Part shown: piece after piece, positions 11,081 through 21,557 of the stretch
How positions within the stretch are numbered: the stretch's first letter is position 1
Layout of the letters: each line of letters starts with the position of its first letter
Assembly (NCBI GenBank): GCA_037893245.1
Contig: JBAIAA010000025.1
Location: forward strand, 1,178,001-1,242,000
Direction: 5' to 3'
Source of the DNA: Crossaster papposus
Lineage: Eukaryota > Echinodermata > Asteroidea > Velatida > Solasteridae
Length of the DNA: 64,000 nt
Program-made: the position numbers and the translations under genes
The notes under the pieces: model-generated
Told to the model about the DNA's origin: nothing
Databases searched by the model: none
Seen by the model: only the letters and a program-made list of their open reading frames with translations

Positions 11081-11330
11081 GAGACTAGCTAGGGATGGAG
11101 CGGAGAAGAGCTCACGCACTCCATGACTATGTGACTAGCTAGGGATGGAGCGGAGTAGAGCTCACGCACTCCATGACTACGTGACTAGCTAGGGATGGAG
11201 CGGAGTAGAGCTCACGCACTCCATGACTACGTGACTAGCTAGGGATGGAGCGGAGTAGAGCTCACGCACTCCATGACTACGTGACTAGCTAGGGATGGAG
11301 CGGAGAAGAGCTCACGCACTCCATGACTAA
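11081..11330. repeat. 50-bp tandem array, five copies
   Basis: Five units start at 11081, 11131, 11181, 11231 and 11281, each with ACTAGCTAGGGATGGAGCGG and CTCACGCACTCCATGACTA. Units differ at one to three sites. Degenerate versions (GGGTGGAGCG, GGTGGAGCGGAGGCCTCGG) flank the array on both sides. Confidence 0.92.
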
Positions 11331-11449
11331 GAGACGGGAGAAGGGGGTGGAGCGGAGGCCTCGGAGCTGTCCACATGTGAGGGATGTAATGAGACTAGGC
11401 GGATGAGGGCGGTGCAAAGCGAGTGCTCGACGCAAATACGCAGGCAAGA

Positions 11450-11608
11450 CTACTTCCGCTCCAACGGCGGCAGCAGCGCTTTGACGCCCGTGTGCGCCCA
11501 CCACTGCGCATCCTCTTTGAAGAGGCGGGCGATACGCCGCTTGTGCGTGCGCAGTCGGCGCATTTTCTCGTATGCCGCGTAGAGGCGCGCGCAAATGTAC
11601 TCGGAGGG
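11450..11608 (-). pseudogene. Unknown coding remnant, C-terminal piece
   Basis: A minus-strand frame ends at TAG 11450-11452 and reads LPSEYICARLYAAYEKMRRL, then RTHKRRIARLFKEDAQWWAH and VKALLPPLERK. Composition and GC-rich third positions look coding and differ from the surrounding repeats. I do not recognise the family. At its N-terminal side the frame meets a MITE (11609-12391), beyond which a compatible frame continues. Probably part of a dead gene of the 6.9-kb insertion. Confidence 0.4.
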
Positions 11609-12391
11609 TAGACTTGACCCAAGTCGGACTTACCATGGAGTTAAGACTACCAATTTGCTTTCGTCAACTCCGGCCGAATAGTTATGTGCTTTGTTGGCCT
11701 TAGAAAAAAGGCGCCGTCATCTGGTTGTCGTTCCGCTATCGGCATCAACGCGATGTCATCATGTCAGTGCAGTAAATCCGACTTGACGGATCGGCCAATC
11801 AAACCCCCCACGGTGATATGTAGTTATTCATAAATTATTTGCATACGCATCACATGGTTATGCGCGATGTATGCCAAATAAGTCCGCCAATCGGTACGGA
11901 CTCGCTAGACCGCTAACGGACTATGGAGGAATGGTAGGCAGTACTGTCACTAGATGCCTTTTTTAAATTGAATAACTGCGTCCATACTTCGTTTATTTAG
12001 TTAGAGTATGGTATAGTGCAAACTTAACGGCCGGACAATGTACACGATAGCAAGACTATTAAACCGTTTGTACATTTACACATAATGTACACTATGCACA
12101 TGTGTATGTACATTGTACATCACAATGTCCACGTATGTCCGTCACACAACTGGGTCAAAGTTCATATTATTACAGATATATGCTAATTTATACAATTCTG
12201 CAATTTGTAGATGAGCCCATAGGTTGTGTACAAACGTGTGGCAGATCCGTCAAGTCGGGATTTCTGAACCACACATGAGCATGGGTGGCGCATGAGGGCG
12301 CGCTACTGATAAGCGTGGACGTGACGCGAGGCGCACAGTGTGGATGACCATGAGCAATGTTACCACATAATCCCGACTTGGATCAAGTCTA
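11609..12391. mobile_element. MITE with 9-bp target duplication
   Basis: TIRs TAGACTTGACCCAAGTCGGA (left) and its near-complement ending TCAAGTCTA (right, 12391) are flanked by the direct repeat CTCGGAGGG (11600-11608 and 12392-12400). A 9-bp duplication suggests a Mutator-like family; hAT (8 bp) is the alternative. The 783-bp interior is AT-rich and non-coding. Confidence 0.85.
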
Positions 12392-12400
12392 CTCGGAGGG

Positions 12401-12529
12401 CAGCTGGCTGCACTTGCCGGCACACTTCTGTTTGTGCGGCAGTGAGGTGCCCTTGTACTGTGGCGGGCTGTTGTTGCAGAGTGTCAGCTCACTCTCTCGC
12501 TTGGTGATGGTGAGCGGCGCCGGCGCATG
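12401..12529 (-). pseudogene. Unknown coding remnant, middle piece
   Basis: The minus-strand frame reads TITKRESELTLCNNSPPQYK, then GTSLPHKQKCAGKCSQ before the MITE duplication. It is in frame with the piece at 11450-11608 if the MITE is ignored. The KC..KC cysteine pair could bind metal. Family unknown; support is codon composition and continuity only. Confidence 0.35.
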
Positions 12530-12530
12530 C

Positions 12531-14327
12531 CCAGCAAACACAAAACGTTTAAAAAACGTTTTTTAAACGTTTAAGTAGGTCCGCTAGGTCTTCGTCCTAA
12601 ATAAACGTTTACAAAACGTTATTTAAACGTTTAATTAGGCCCGCTAGGTCTTCGTCCTAAATAAACGTTTAAAAAACGTTTTTTAAACGTCCGCTACGTC
12701 TTGATTTTTAACAAACGTTTAAAAAACGTTTGGAGAACATCTAATTTTGACCTAATATTTGCCCCAAAGCAAAGGTTTTTTTAAAACGTTTACAAAACGT
12801 TTACGAAACGTTTGAAAAAGACGATTTTTTTTCTGGACGTTTAAAAAACTTTTCTTTACGTCCAAGTCAAATAAAAACTAATTGTAATTAATTATTGTTT
12901 TTTAATATTATGATTTAATATGATTATTATTTTGATGATTAAATTGAGTAGCCTAATGATGGTGATTATAATGATGATTATGATTATGATGATCGATGAT
13001 GATTATGATTATGATGATGATCATGATCGTCATCCTCATCGTGTGGCCCATATGGTCGTCGTCGACGTCGTTGATGTACGTAATTGTTATATTTTGTGAC
13101 ATCGATATCATGCGGTGCACCGGCGCGGCCTGGCTGGCCGCCTACGTACAGCGTGCATGCCATCGTTTATATTCAAACACTATGTTGGATGTTCTTGAAA
13201 GGTTTTCTGAACGTTCTGAATAGGTTTTCTGAACGTTCTTAAAAGGTTTTCTAGACGTTCTTAAAAGGTTTTCTGAACGTTCTTAAAATGTTTTTTGAAC
13301 GTTTTTAAAAGGTTTTCTAGACGTTCTTAAAAGGTTTTTTAAACGTCTAAAGGTTTTCTAGACGTCTTAAAAAGGCACTGCAAAAACTGTGGTGTTAAAA
13401 GTTTAACACCAATGTTTTTTTAATCTTTTGGAATGAACATTGGTGTTAAAATGAAGTAAAATGATTCTTGAAGTATTAGTTTCAAATCAAGTACTGGTGT
13501 TACGTACTTTTGGTGTTAAATTTGACCTAGTGCGCATGCGTGTGTGAAATAAAGCCCTCTGATTGGTCGATAAGGAATTATGGTATATGTTAACAATAGT
13601 CGATGTTAAATTGTTGTATTTAGTCCCTAAACCCATTTATTTTACCATAATATGTAATTATTTAAACGATTCCATGATTGAATTTTAATTTTTGTGCAAA
13701 CATAGTTAAAAATTCGCGTTACATTTTATTCGTTTTCAAATTTTGACATTATTCATAAAAACTAGCTGCGACTTCGTCGTGGACAAAAAAGCGTAGTATA
13801 AAACTAACAACGGCAATGGCTATGTGTGTAGTACGTATTCAGTAGGAATAAATTATTATTGTATATGGATGTGTAATGTGTAATAAGTCAGTTCTTTGTA
13901 ATATTTCATTACGTAATTTGTCCATGCAGTTAATATGTACAAAATTATAGTGTTAAAACGGTATGATCCTCAAACTGGTGTTATTCAACACCCAAATTTT
14001 TTGCAGTGTAGACGTTCTTAAAGGGTTTTCTAAACGTTCTTAAAAGGTTTTCTAGACGTTCTTAAAGGTTTTCTAAACGTTCTTAAAAGGTTTTCTAAAC
14101 GTCTAAATGTTTTCTGGAGAGCTGGTCTGGAAAACGAATACGAGACAAGGTTTTAAATTGGTTTTTTAAACGTTTTAAATTGGTTTTTTAAACGTTCAAT
14201 AAAAACGTTTTTTAAACGTCCAAAACCTACCACAAAAAAACGTTTACAAAACGGTTTTTTTGAACGTTTAAAAAACCAATTTAAAACGTTAAAAAAACGT
14301 TCAGAAAACGTCCGATTGTTAGCTGGG
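12531..14327. mobile_element. Foldback element built of AAACGTTT words
   Basis: Ends CCCAGCAAACA (12530) and TGTTAGCTGGG (14327) are inverted. The body is dominated by AAACGTTTAAAAAACGTT-type words, with a 60-bp near-tandem unit at 12540-12700 containing GGTCCGCTAGGTCTTCG and an ACGTTCTTAAAAGGTTTTCT repeat on the other side. A separate MITE is nested at 13376-14008. No target duplication is obvious and there is no coding sequence. Confidence 0.75.
13376..14008. mobile_element. MITE nested in the AAACGTTT foldback
   Basis: Left CACTGCAAAAACTGTGGTG and right CACCCAAATTTTTTGCAGTG are inverted ends. The subterminal GTGTTAAA/TTTAACAC words are also inverted. The interior is AT-rich and non-coding. 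It interrupts the ACGTTCTTAAAAGG repeat of its host element, so it is the younger insertion. Confidence 0.75.
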
Positions 14328-14650
14328 TGGAACTTGGGGCGTCGCTTTCGACGCGGAATGCGCGCCATGCGGTCGCGACGCGCGTCCAGCCATAATGTGC
14401 ATGAACTGCGTGTAGAGCAGCTGCACGTGCTAGGCCGGACGCGTGTCGTCGCGTGGCTGCGCGGAGTGACTGCGCCGACGCCGATTGATCTTATGCGCCC
14501 TATCGCGCGAGCACGAGTGCGCCCGCGCGCGATGCGCCGCCTGCGGCCCGGTGTTGTCGCCGCAGGGCGACTTGGGCATGTGCGCTTGTATCTCGTGCGC
14601 GTCGCTAGTGTACTGCGACTGGCTGCTGTCGACGAGTGGCAGCTCACTCT
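14328..14650 (-). pseudogene. Unknown coding remnant, upstream piece
   Basis: In one minus-strand frame this GC-rich stretch reads ESELPLVDSSQSQYTSDAHE, QAHMPKSPCGDNTGPQAAHR and, after an in-frame TAG, HVQLLYTQFMHIMAGRASRP. Other frames are also open because of base composition, so the reading is uncertain. Position and strand fit the pieces at 12401 and 11450, suggesting one dead gene running right to left. Confidence 0.3.
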
Positions 14651-16073
14651 CCCGCGCCCCGTAGGGTTTGCGACGCAGTCGGCGACGCGGCGACGCCTTG
14701 GGCGGCCGTCACTTGTCGGCCGCACTGCGCGCCATTATTTGTTTTAGTTTTGTGTTTTGTTTTTGTTTTGAAGGTTTTTTTACGTTTTTTTCTCTTACCT
14801 CTTACAAGCAATCGTCTATCGCTTGTTGTGCCCGGAAATCGATGCGTAGATTCCGAGCGAAGGAAACCTGCAAAAAAACACAATGTAAGTTTGCCGATGT
14901 GCGAACAAACAGCAAACGGTTGTTGAGTATAGATGCAAGTTGACACCTCGGTACACGTTGTTCCCACACAGAACAGAACCACCCGTTACAGTTAGTCGAG
15001 CCCATCTACTAACCTACCCGACTCTAAATAAACCAATCAGCCTACTTTGCCGTCAGACCTACGGTGTTGCGTCTTGCCACAGACCTACGGGCTACTAGTA
15101 TGTATATACTATATAGTACTGTACACCATTACATTGTTCTCCGTATACCCATTAGCTCCTACCCTGTGAGGAGATAGCACTAGTCAATAGCAGCTGCTAC
15201 TTCGTTGTTTCTGTCTTAATTGTCTAAATTGGTCACTTTTGAAGCCAAAATACGTTTTAGCTTCGTTATTTCGGGTGTTTTGTTACTTTTTTTAACCTTC
15301 CCCCCCCCCCCTCCTGCGAGTCGGCGTCGTCGTTGTCATCGGCGAACGTCTGCGATTGTGATGATATTGTCCAGCGTCAAGTTGCCGTTGTGTGGCAAAG
15401 GGCACACTGTGACTGCTGCAAAATAGCGAAATAGTTTGACAATTTTCAGCAGGAAATGAAACAAAATTGCGGCAGAAGCAAGAAAGTTAGACAGAAACAC
15501 AGAATTGACCGAAATTGCCGATAATTTGAAGCGATTCAGACAGCGAAAATTATTACCAGAGCTGAAATTTGTGGTTGTGTGCGCAAGCGTTTTGGCGGCA
15601 TTTGCGCAGCGCACACTTGCAAACAACGCCGCACAATTGCGCAGTACATGCGCACTGACACTAGCAAATGCTAAAACGCCCGAAACTCACAAAAACGCAA
15701 GAAATATCACACATTCTTGCACCGAGTTTCACTTAGGAATGCATTCATTCACAGATGCTTTTAGTGCCGTTTTCGTCGAACTGAGGAAATTCACATGTCA
15801 GATGGTCAGATTCGTATGACAACCCCCTCTGAGAAGTCGAAAATCTAAATTCTGTCCCAATAGAACTCATGCCCTTGATCTCCTGATCATTTTCGTTATT
15901 GGGTTCTTTTCGATTCCGTGGAGCGATCGCGAGTTATTCCAGTCGGACTGAAGAAGAAAGAAGAAAGAAGAATAAAATTAACGCAAAATCGGTGCACTGG
16001 CAAAGTAAGGGTGCCGCGGCGCTGCCACTCCCAGCCGGGCGAACCCGTTGGGTGTGACGCTCCCGCGTCACCC
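14651..16073. other. Right part of the 6.9-kb insertion
   Basis: No gene can be assigned. Visible are a poly-C tract at 15301-15312, a GAAGAAAGAAGAAAGAAG tract at 15949-15971 (on the minus strand a strong polypyrimidine-CAG, like a splice acceptor), and a hairpin GTGTGACGCTCCCGCGTCAC followed by CCTAG at the boundary. Open frames on both strands near 15340-15820 show no known domain. Confidence 0.4.
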
Positions 16074-16529
16074 TAGATACTTGGCTCTGGTAACGCACAA
16101 CTAAACTTGCGTAGAAGAGACGGCATCCGACCCGACCTAAACCAAAAATATGCGGCTTTGTGCTCATCACAAGTCCCGTGTACTAGTCTCCTTTTTGGAG
16201 ATGACCTGGCTCAGTCATGCAAGACGATAGTTGAGACAAACAAAATGAGCTCGCAGATCTTTGATTATGACTCAAAACGTCGTAATAATAGACAGTTCAA
16301 AGGCCGTGGTTCGTCTCGTCGATCTGGGGGTTTTCACTCACGGGGTTTCCCAAAGCAGCATTTCGGCGGCCACCAGACATATTACCCGAGAGGTCGAGGC
16401 TACTACCGCCGACCACTGAGTCACGGGTACTACCGTGCCAGCAGCAGTCATGGCAGTGGCAATTACCGCCAAACCCCAGCCCAATCCACCAGCACTGGGG
16501 CCTCGACAGTCAGGAAGCCAGTAAACTAG
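16074..16529 (+). CDS. DIRS gag-like region, basic C-terminal part
   Basis: The stretch reads RRRDGIRPDLNQKYAALCSS, LLFGDDL, then a tail rich in arginine, glycine, tyrosine and histidine (RGSSRRSGGFHSRGF, YYPRGRGYYRRP). RGG-like tails of this kind end the first ORF of many DIRS elements and probably bind RNA. It is separated from the first part by the 6.9-kb insertion. Confidence 0.7.
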
Positions 16530-16619
16530 TCGCACCACTAGAGTTGGTAAGTGAGTGCACATCACCCATTGCTGGGAAAACATAACCTCTGATAAATGGG
16601 TATTAGACACAGTGGCACA

Positions 16620-18350
16620 TTGCCATATCGAATTTAATTTCGCTCCAGTTCAAGCAATTCATCTTAAGCCTATTCAATACTCTGCCGCAGAGGCACAACT
16701 TATTGATGTAGAAATTGAAAAATTACAAGAAAAAGGAGCAATTATCGGGGTCACCTCTTGTCAGGGACAATTTTTGTCCAATTGCTCTTTCTTCGGTCAA
16801 AGAAGGATGGCTCAATGAGACCAATTATTAATCTGAAAGCTTTGAACAAATTCGTCACTTACCACCATTTTAAAATGGAGACTTTTGAATTTGCAGTGGC
16901 ATTAATTCGGCCATATTGCTATTTTGCATCTATAGATTTGAAGGATGCATATTTCACGATACCCATTGCTCAAGAACATCAGAAGTTTTTACGATTTCAG
17001 TGGCGAGATAAACTGTTCCAATTTACGTGTTTATGTTTTGGCCTTGCTAGTGCACCTCGTATCTTTACAAAGGTCATGAAACCACTCGTATCAACTCTAC
17101 GTAATGCTGGTCATATTTCAGCAAATTACATGGATGACTCGTTACTTATTGGTGACACATTAGAAGAATGTACCAGAAACATTGCAGCTCGTTGTGCACT
17201 GACAAATAAATTGGGGTTTGTTATTAATCAATCTAAATCGCACTTTACCCCAGTCCAAGAATTGAATTTGTTGGGATTCACCATTAATTCAATACAAATG
17301 ACGGTACGTTTACCGCCCCTCAAAGTATCAGCCACGGTTGAGGCATGCCTTGATCTCGCAAAACAATCAAACCCGCTAATTCATCGGGTGTCACAGGTTA
17401 TAGGGAAACTTGTATCGTGTTTTTCTGCAGTTCCACTCGGACCTTTACATTACCGAAGTTTATAAATGAACAAAGACGTTGCTTTGAAAAAGCATCATGG
17501 AAATTACCAGGCCAAAATGCCTCTCTCTCTGGACGCCAAGTCTGATTTGCAATGGTGGATACAGAATTTACTATGCACTTTTCGACCCATACAACCCCGT
17601 GTAACTGACATTGAAGTATTTACTGATGCTTCCCTTAGGGGTTGGGGAGCCTCTTGTCCGAAGGCTAATATTCAAACTAATGGCCGTTGGAATTGGCATG
17701 AAGCAAAGTTTCATATTAACTTTTTAGAACTCCTTGCGGTATTTTATGCTCTAAGGTCATTTAAAACTGACATTCAAAACAGAACTGTGTCCATCGCAAT
17801 GGACAATACCACAGGAGTCTCGTACATAAATCACATGGGAGGCTGTCATTCTGCTGAACTAAATGATTTAGCCAGACAAATTTGGTTTTGGTGCATCCAA
17901 AATGACATTTGGTTGATTGCACGCCATGTACCAGGTGTACAAAATACTTGTGCGGAAGTTTTGTCACGATCATTTAAGGACCATCTGGAATGGAAACTAG
18001 AGGCCAATATTTTTAAGGAAATTACATTAACGTTGGGTGTCGAACCAAGTATTGATTTATTTGCGTCTAGAAACAATTATCAATTATCAATTATTAAGCC
18101 TTTTGTGTCATGGCTACCTGACCCAGATGCAGTTGCATGTGATGCTTTTACAATGTCTTGGACAAAGGAAGTTTTTTTATGCATTTCCCCCTTTTGCTGT
18201 AATTGACAGGGTATTGCAGAAAATCGAGAGAGACGGAGCCATGGGTATACTTATATTCCCATTGTGGCAAACCCAACACTGGTTCCCTAGAATGCTGCGT
18301 CTGTTGGTAGCTACCCCGGTAACACTTCCAAAGATATCCGGGCTCTGTTG
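16620..18350 (+). pseudogene. DIRS reverse transcriptase and RNase H region
   Basis: RT motifs typical of DIRS: RPIINLKALNKFVTYHHFKM, SIDLKDAYFTIPI, FGLASAPRIFTKV, YMDDSLLIG. An RNase H region follows (EVFTDASLRGWGA, LELLAVFYAL, ARHVPGVQNTCAEVLSRS), then the DIRS-specific PSIDLFASRNN segment. Together they would copy the element's RNA into DNA. The region has a few breaks and is treated as a fossil. Confidence 0.9.
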
Positions 18351-18389
18351 AGTCTACCATGCACACGCCCCACAATATCACCATCCACT

Positions 18390-19400
18390 AGAGGACCGAA
18401 TGACAATGTGTGCTTCACTCTTATCCAGCGATCGCTCAGCTCAAGAGGCCTTTCGAACAAAGCTGTTGACATTATCCTCCAGTCATGGAGACCGAGCACC
18501 AAGAAGCAATACGCATCATCAATCGAGAAATGGGTACGTTTCTGCACTGAACGGGCTGTCGATCCAGTTCAGGCGTCTGTAAACTCGGCACTGAAATTTC
18601 TTACCAATTTATTTCAATCTGGGGCAGGATACAGCACTTTAAACACAGCACGATGTGCGTTGTCATCACTGCTTTGGTCAACGGCCGACATTAAAACCAA
18701 GTTTGGTAGTTATCCTTTGGTCATTCGTTTTATGCGAGGAGTATATAATTTAAGACCTCAATATCCTCGATATTCCCATACATGGGACGTTGGTATTTTA
18801 CTTCGTTATGTTAGCAAGATGGAGCCATTACAGTCTATTACGTTGAAACAGTTGACTTACAAACTGGTTTGCTTGTGTGCACTTACCACTGGACAGCGGG
18901 CTCAGACATTAAGCCTATTTGACATATCTAACATGAAGGTTAGAAACAAACGGGTTTTCATTAAAATAACTGATTTGGTTAAAACATCTAAACCGGGCAA
19001 ACCTCAACCACAGGTTGTACTGTCAGCATACCCACATGATAAAAGTGTATGTGTTATGCGAACCCTTTTAGAATATTTCAAAAGAACAAGAAGTTTTAGA
19101 GGTTCTAAGTCGAAATTATTTTTAAGCCATACAGTGCCGCATAAAGAGATAGGCACTGCCACAGTTTCCCGGTGGTTAAAACAATCCTTGACTGAAGCGG
19201 GTGTAGACGTGTCAAAGTTCAAAGCACATAGCTTCAGAGCTGCCTCAACTTCGGCAGCAGCTAAAAAAGGTGTACCGATTAACTAAATTTTGCAGACGGC
19301 GGGTTGGACAAACTCGACAACTTTCGCCAAGTTTTATAACAGAAGTGACAGCATTTTAAGCCCGGGGGCACAAGATCAGTTCTCCCAAGCTGTCTTAAAT
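18390..19400 (+). pseudogene. DIRS tyrosine recombinase region
   Basis: The N-terminal core-binding part contains SWRPSTKKQYASSIEKWVRF. The catalytic part shows the family's arginine (ALTTGQRAQTLSLF) and the H-x-x-R box (FKAHSFRAAST), with the tyrosine region nearby at about 19,340 (FAKFYNR). In DIRS elements this enzyme integrates a circular DNA copy without making a target duplication, in keeping with the absence of a clear one here. Confidence 0.88.
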
Positions 19401-19923
19401 AATAACGATTAATCAGCTTAGCATGCCTTTTGAAATAATTATAGGACAAACCACTGTTTTATTTAGTACTGATTCAACTCGTATGAAACTAGTGCCAATT
19501 TGGCTATCGTTTCCAACTGTATTATTTTTTGTCAAAGGCGAAATAGCCTTGCTCTGTTTATAATCAGAATCATGCCAGATTATGTACATTTTTGTCAAAG
19601 GACAGAATAATCTGACTTTGCTTATGAGATTCGTATTGTATACTTTGCCATGCTTTACAACTTTTGTTATATGAACCACACAGTGTCATTTTTTGTCAGA
19701 AGACAATAGTCTTGGCTTTCTTTATACGAATCGTACTGTTACTTTGTCGTAGACAAACGTCTTAATGAGATTTATACTGTATACTGTTGTCAAAGACAAA
19801 ATAATTTGAGTTGGAAAAAGTTTTATAAGAAGAATGCAAAAATAAATATCATATCTAAATTTGCACTTTATGTGCGGGTTGTTTTCATGGGACTTGGTTG
19901 ACATTACACTGTCCCGCTTTAAA
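19401..19923. other. DIRS 3' non-coding stretch
   Basis: An AT-rich stretch between the recombinase and the internal complementary region. It contains four spaced copies of a degenerate unit around TTGTCAAAGGMVRAATARYCTTG (for example near 19530, 19590, 19695 and 19785), alternating with TATACGAATCGTACTG-like segments. No gene. Confidence 0.5.
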
Positions 19924-20040
19924 GTCTCACGTGAGTCCGAATGGAGGTAATGGTGAGGTAGAATCTTCCAATTAAACGAGAGAAACGAAGTTTGATTATG
20001 ATTCTACCGATCCATTACCGTAACGAGGAGTCACGTGACT
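19924..20040 (+). repeat. DIRS internal complementary region
   Basis: This stretch is the reverse complement of the outer left end (GGAGGTAATGGTGAGGTAG) joined to the reverse complement of the outer right end (AACGAGAGAAACGAAGTTTG). That is the diagnostic internal complementary region thought to guide closure of the circular DIRS replication intermediate. Confidence 0.88.
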
Positions 20041-20134
20041 CCCACCCAATGTGCCTGAGCACAACTTACGACTTGCGTCGCTATATTACCCACCCTGGTG
20101 TGGGGGACCAGTGTAATGTGTTTATATTACTTTA

Positions 20135-20322
20135 AATACACTGGTGAGCGTGCCTGTGGGTGGGCCTTTTATAGGGGCACACAGGCAGGGTTGCATTCTT
20201 TTCTTTCAATTGTGGCATACCGCTAGCTACTGAACAATACATTCTCACATGACTCCTCATTACGGTAATGGATCGGTAGAATCATAATCAAACTTCGTTT
20301 CTCTCGTTTAATTGGAAGATTA
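20135..20322 (-). repeat. DIRS right inverted terminal repeat
   Basis: Begins AAATACACTGGTGAGCGTGC and mirrors the left repeat without visible mismatch over about 115 bp, including the TATA box on the opposite strand. It extends to about 20322, where the LINE resumes. Confidence 0.88.
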
Positions 20323-21557
20323 TACCCGACTCCCGAGCATGGTTTTCAACCCAAACGTTCTTGTGTAACTCAGTTAACTACCCTTTTTGACACGTGGGCC
20401 AGAGCTTTAGATGCAGCAAAACCAGCACGAGTTGATGCAATCTTTCTTGATTGGTCCAAAGCCTTTGACCGTGTTGATCATTCTATTCTTTTACAGAAAC
20501 TACATAAGTATGGCATTTGCAGTAACATGTGGATGTGGATTAGAAACTTTCTTTCAAACCGCCAACAGCGTGTTCTTTTTTCAGGTGCCAAGTTTGATTG
20601 GATACCTGTTACATCTGTGTCCCACAAGGCTCAGTTCTAGGTCCTGTGTTATTCAATTTAGTTACATCAGATTTGCCTAACTATGTTACATCTTTACTCC
20701 CACAGTATGCAGACGACACAGTCTTGTACAGAGTAATTAGAAATGCTAATGACACTGTCATTTTGCAGAATGACCTCGATATCATTAGTAAGTGGTGCAC
20801 AGATAATCACATGATGCTAAACTCAAATAAATGTAAAATTATGCACATTTCTCGATCTAGGAATCCAGTGTCAACAGCGTATTCTCTACAAGAGGCACAC
20901 CCAATGGAAGTTGCTGACTCGTATAAGTATCTTGGCATAATCATCTCAAAAGACTTGTCCTGGTCAAAACATGTTCAAATAGTTAGTTCAAGATGTGCTA
21001 AATTGGCTGGATTTATCCGCCGCACAGTCAAATCCCGAAACCCACAGGTACTGATCAAATTATTATGTTCTCTTTGCAGGCCTATTATAGAGTATGGTGC
21101 TCCTGTTTGGCTTCCACACCAGAAAAATCACATTGAATGCATCGAGTCAATTCAACGACGCTTTACTAGGTCCTGCTTTCCATTTCTGGTTTCTAATTCT
21201 CTCTCCTATGAACAACGTCTAACTGCACTTCACTTACCCTCACTCTACAACAGACTGATATTCCTCACTGTATGCTTTATTACTAAATGTATACACAGGA
21301 ACAACATCATTCCCGAAACTTTCCTACCACTGCCAAATGTTAGAAAGACCGAAACTTTGATTTTTAAACATCAGTACAGCAGGACTAATTGTTTAAAAAC
21401 AAATTCCTTTCAATTCTTCCCCAGGTTTTTTAACTCTCTCCCTTGTGACCTTAGAGACCTTTGTATCGAACCTTCACATAAACCATTCATTAATTCTTTA
21501 TGCGATTATCTGTTCAGTTCCAGTCCAATCCTTCAGGCATATTATGGCATCCAATAA
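20323..21557 (+). mobile_element. Jockey/CR1-like LINE 2, segment 2
   Basis: RT resumes with HGFQPKRSCVTQL and FLDWSKAFDRVDHSIL (motif A). One frameshift near 20595-20640 precedes VLGPVLFNLVTSDLPNYV (motif B). YADDTVLY is the catalytic box, followed by LNSNKCKIMHIS, YKYLGIIISKDLSWSKHV, CRPIIEYGAPVWLPHQ and ESIQRRFTRSCF of the C-terminal domain. TAA lies at about 21555. The copy is inactive because of the frameshift and the 12.3-kb DIRS insertion. Confidence 0.9.

Larger units (their letters stand above)
9161..16073. mobile_element. Unidentified 6.9-kb insertion inside DIRS gag
   Basis: DIRS gag similarity stops at about 9161 and resumes at about 16074, so all sequence between is a later insertion or stack of insertions. 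The left boundary coincides with a 260-bp inverted repeat whose partner lies at 10452-10714. A hairpin (GTGACGC paired with GCGTCAC) stands just inside the right boundary. The ten-mer CCAACGGGTT occurs close to both boundaries. Inside are GC-rich minus-strand coding remnants of unknown family, a 50-bp tandem array, a MITE with a 9-bp duplication and a large foldback element. I cannot assign a class: no terminal TIR pair spans the whole insertion, and no known transposase was recognised. Confidence 0.55.
8030..20322 (+). mobile_element. DIRS-type tyrosine-recombinase retrotransposon
   Basis: The element lies inside a LINE. It has the DIRS hallmarks: inverted terminal repeats (left 8030-8180, right 20135-20322), a gag-like region, a reverse transcriptase/RNase H region, a tyrosine recombinase instead of a DDE integrase, and an internal complementary region (19924-20040) matching the two outer ends joined. 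Without the 6.9-kb insertion at 9161-16073 it is about 5.4 kb, normal for DIRS. It is broken: gag is split by that insertion and pol has a few breaks. About 115 bp of the two terminal repeats appear identical, so the insertion is probably not old. Confidence 0.9.

Noticed and set aside
11081-11330. CRISPR-like array with 50-bp spacing
   Set aside because: Whole units repeat without unique spacers, and the genome is eukaryotic.
14153-14747. Arginine-rich open frames on both strands
   Set aside because: GC-rich DNA is open in several frames; no domain, and one frame runs through a foldback boundary.
16000-16073. Helitron 3' end (hairpin plus CTAG)
   Set aside because: The hairpin is only 2-3 bases from CTAG, the host base after it is A rather than T, and the left edge lacks a TC start; kept only as an observation.
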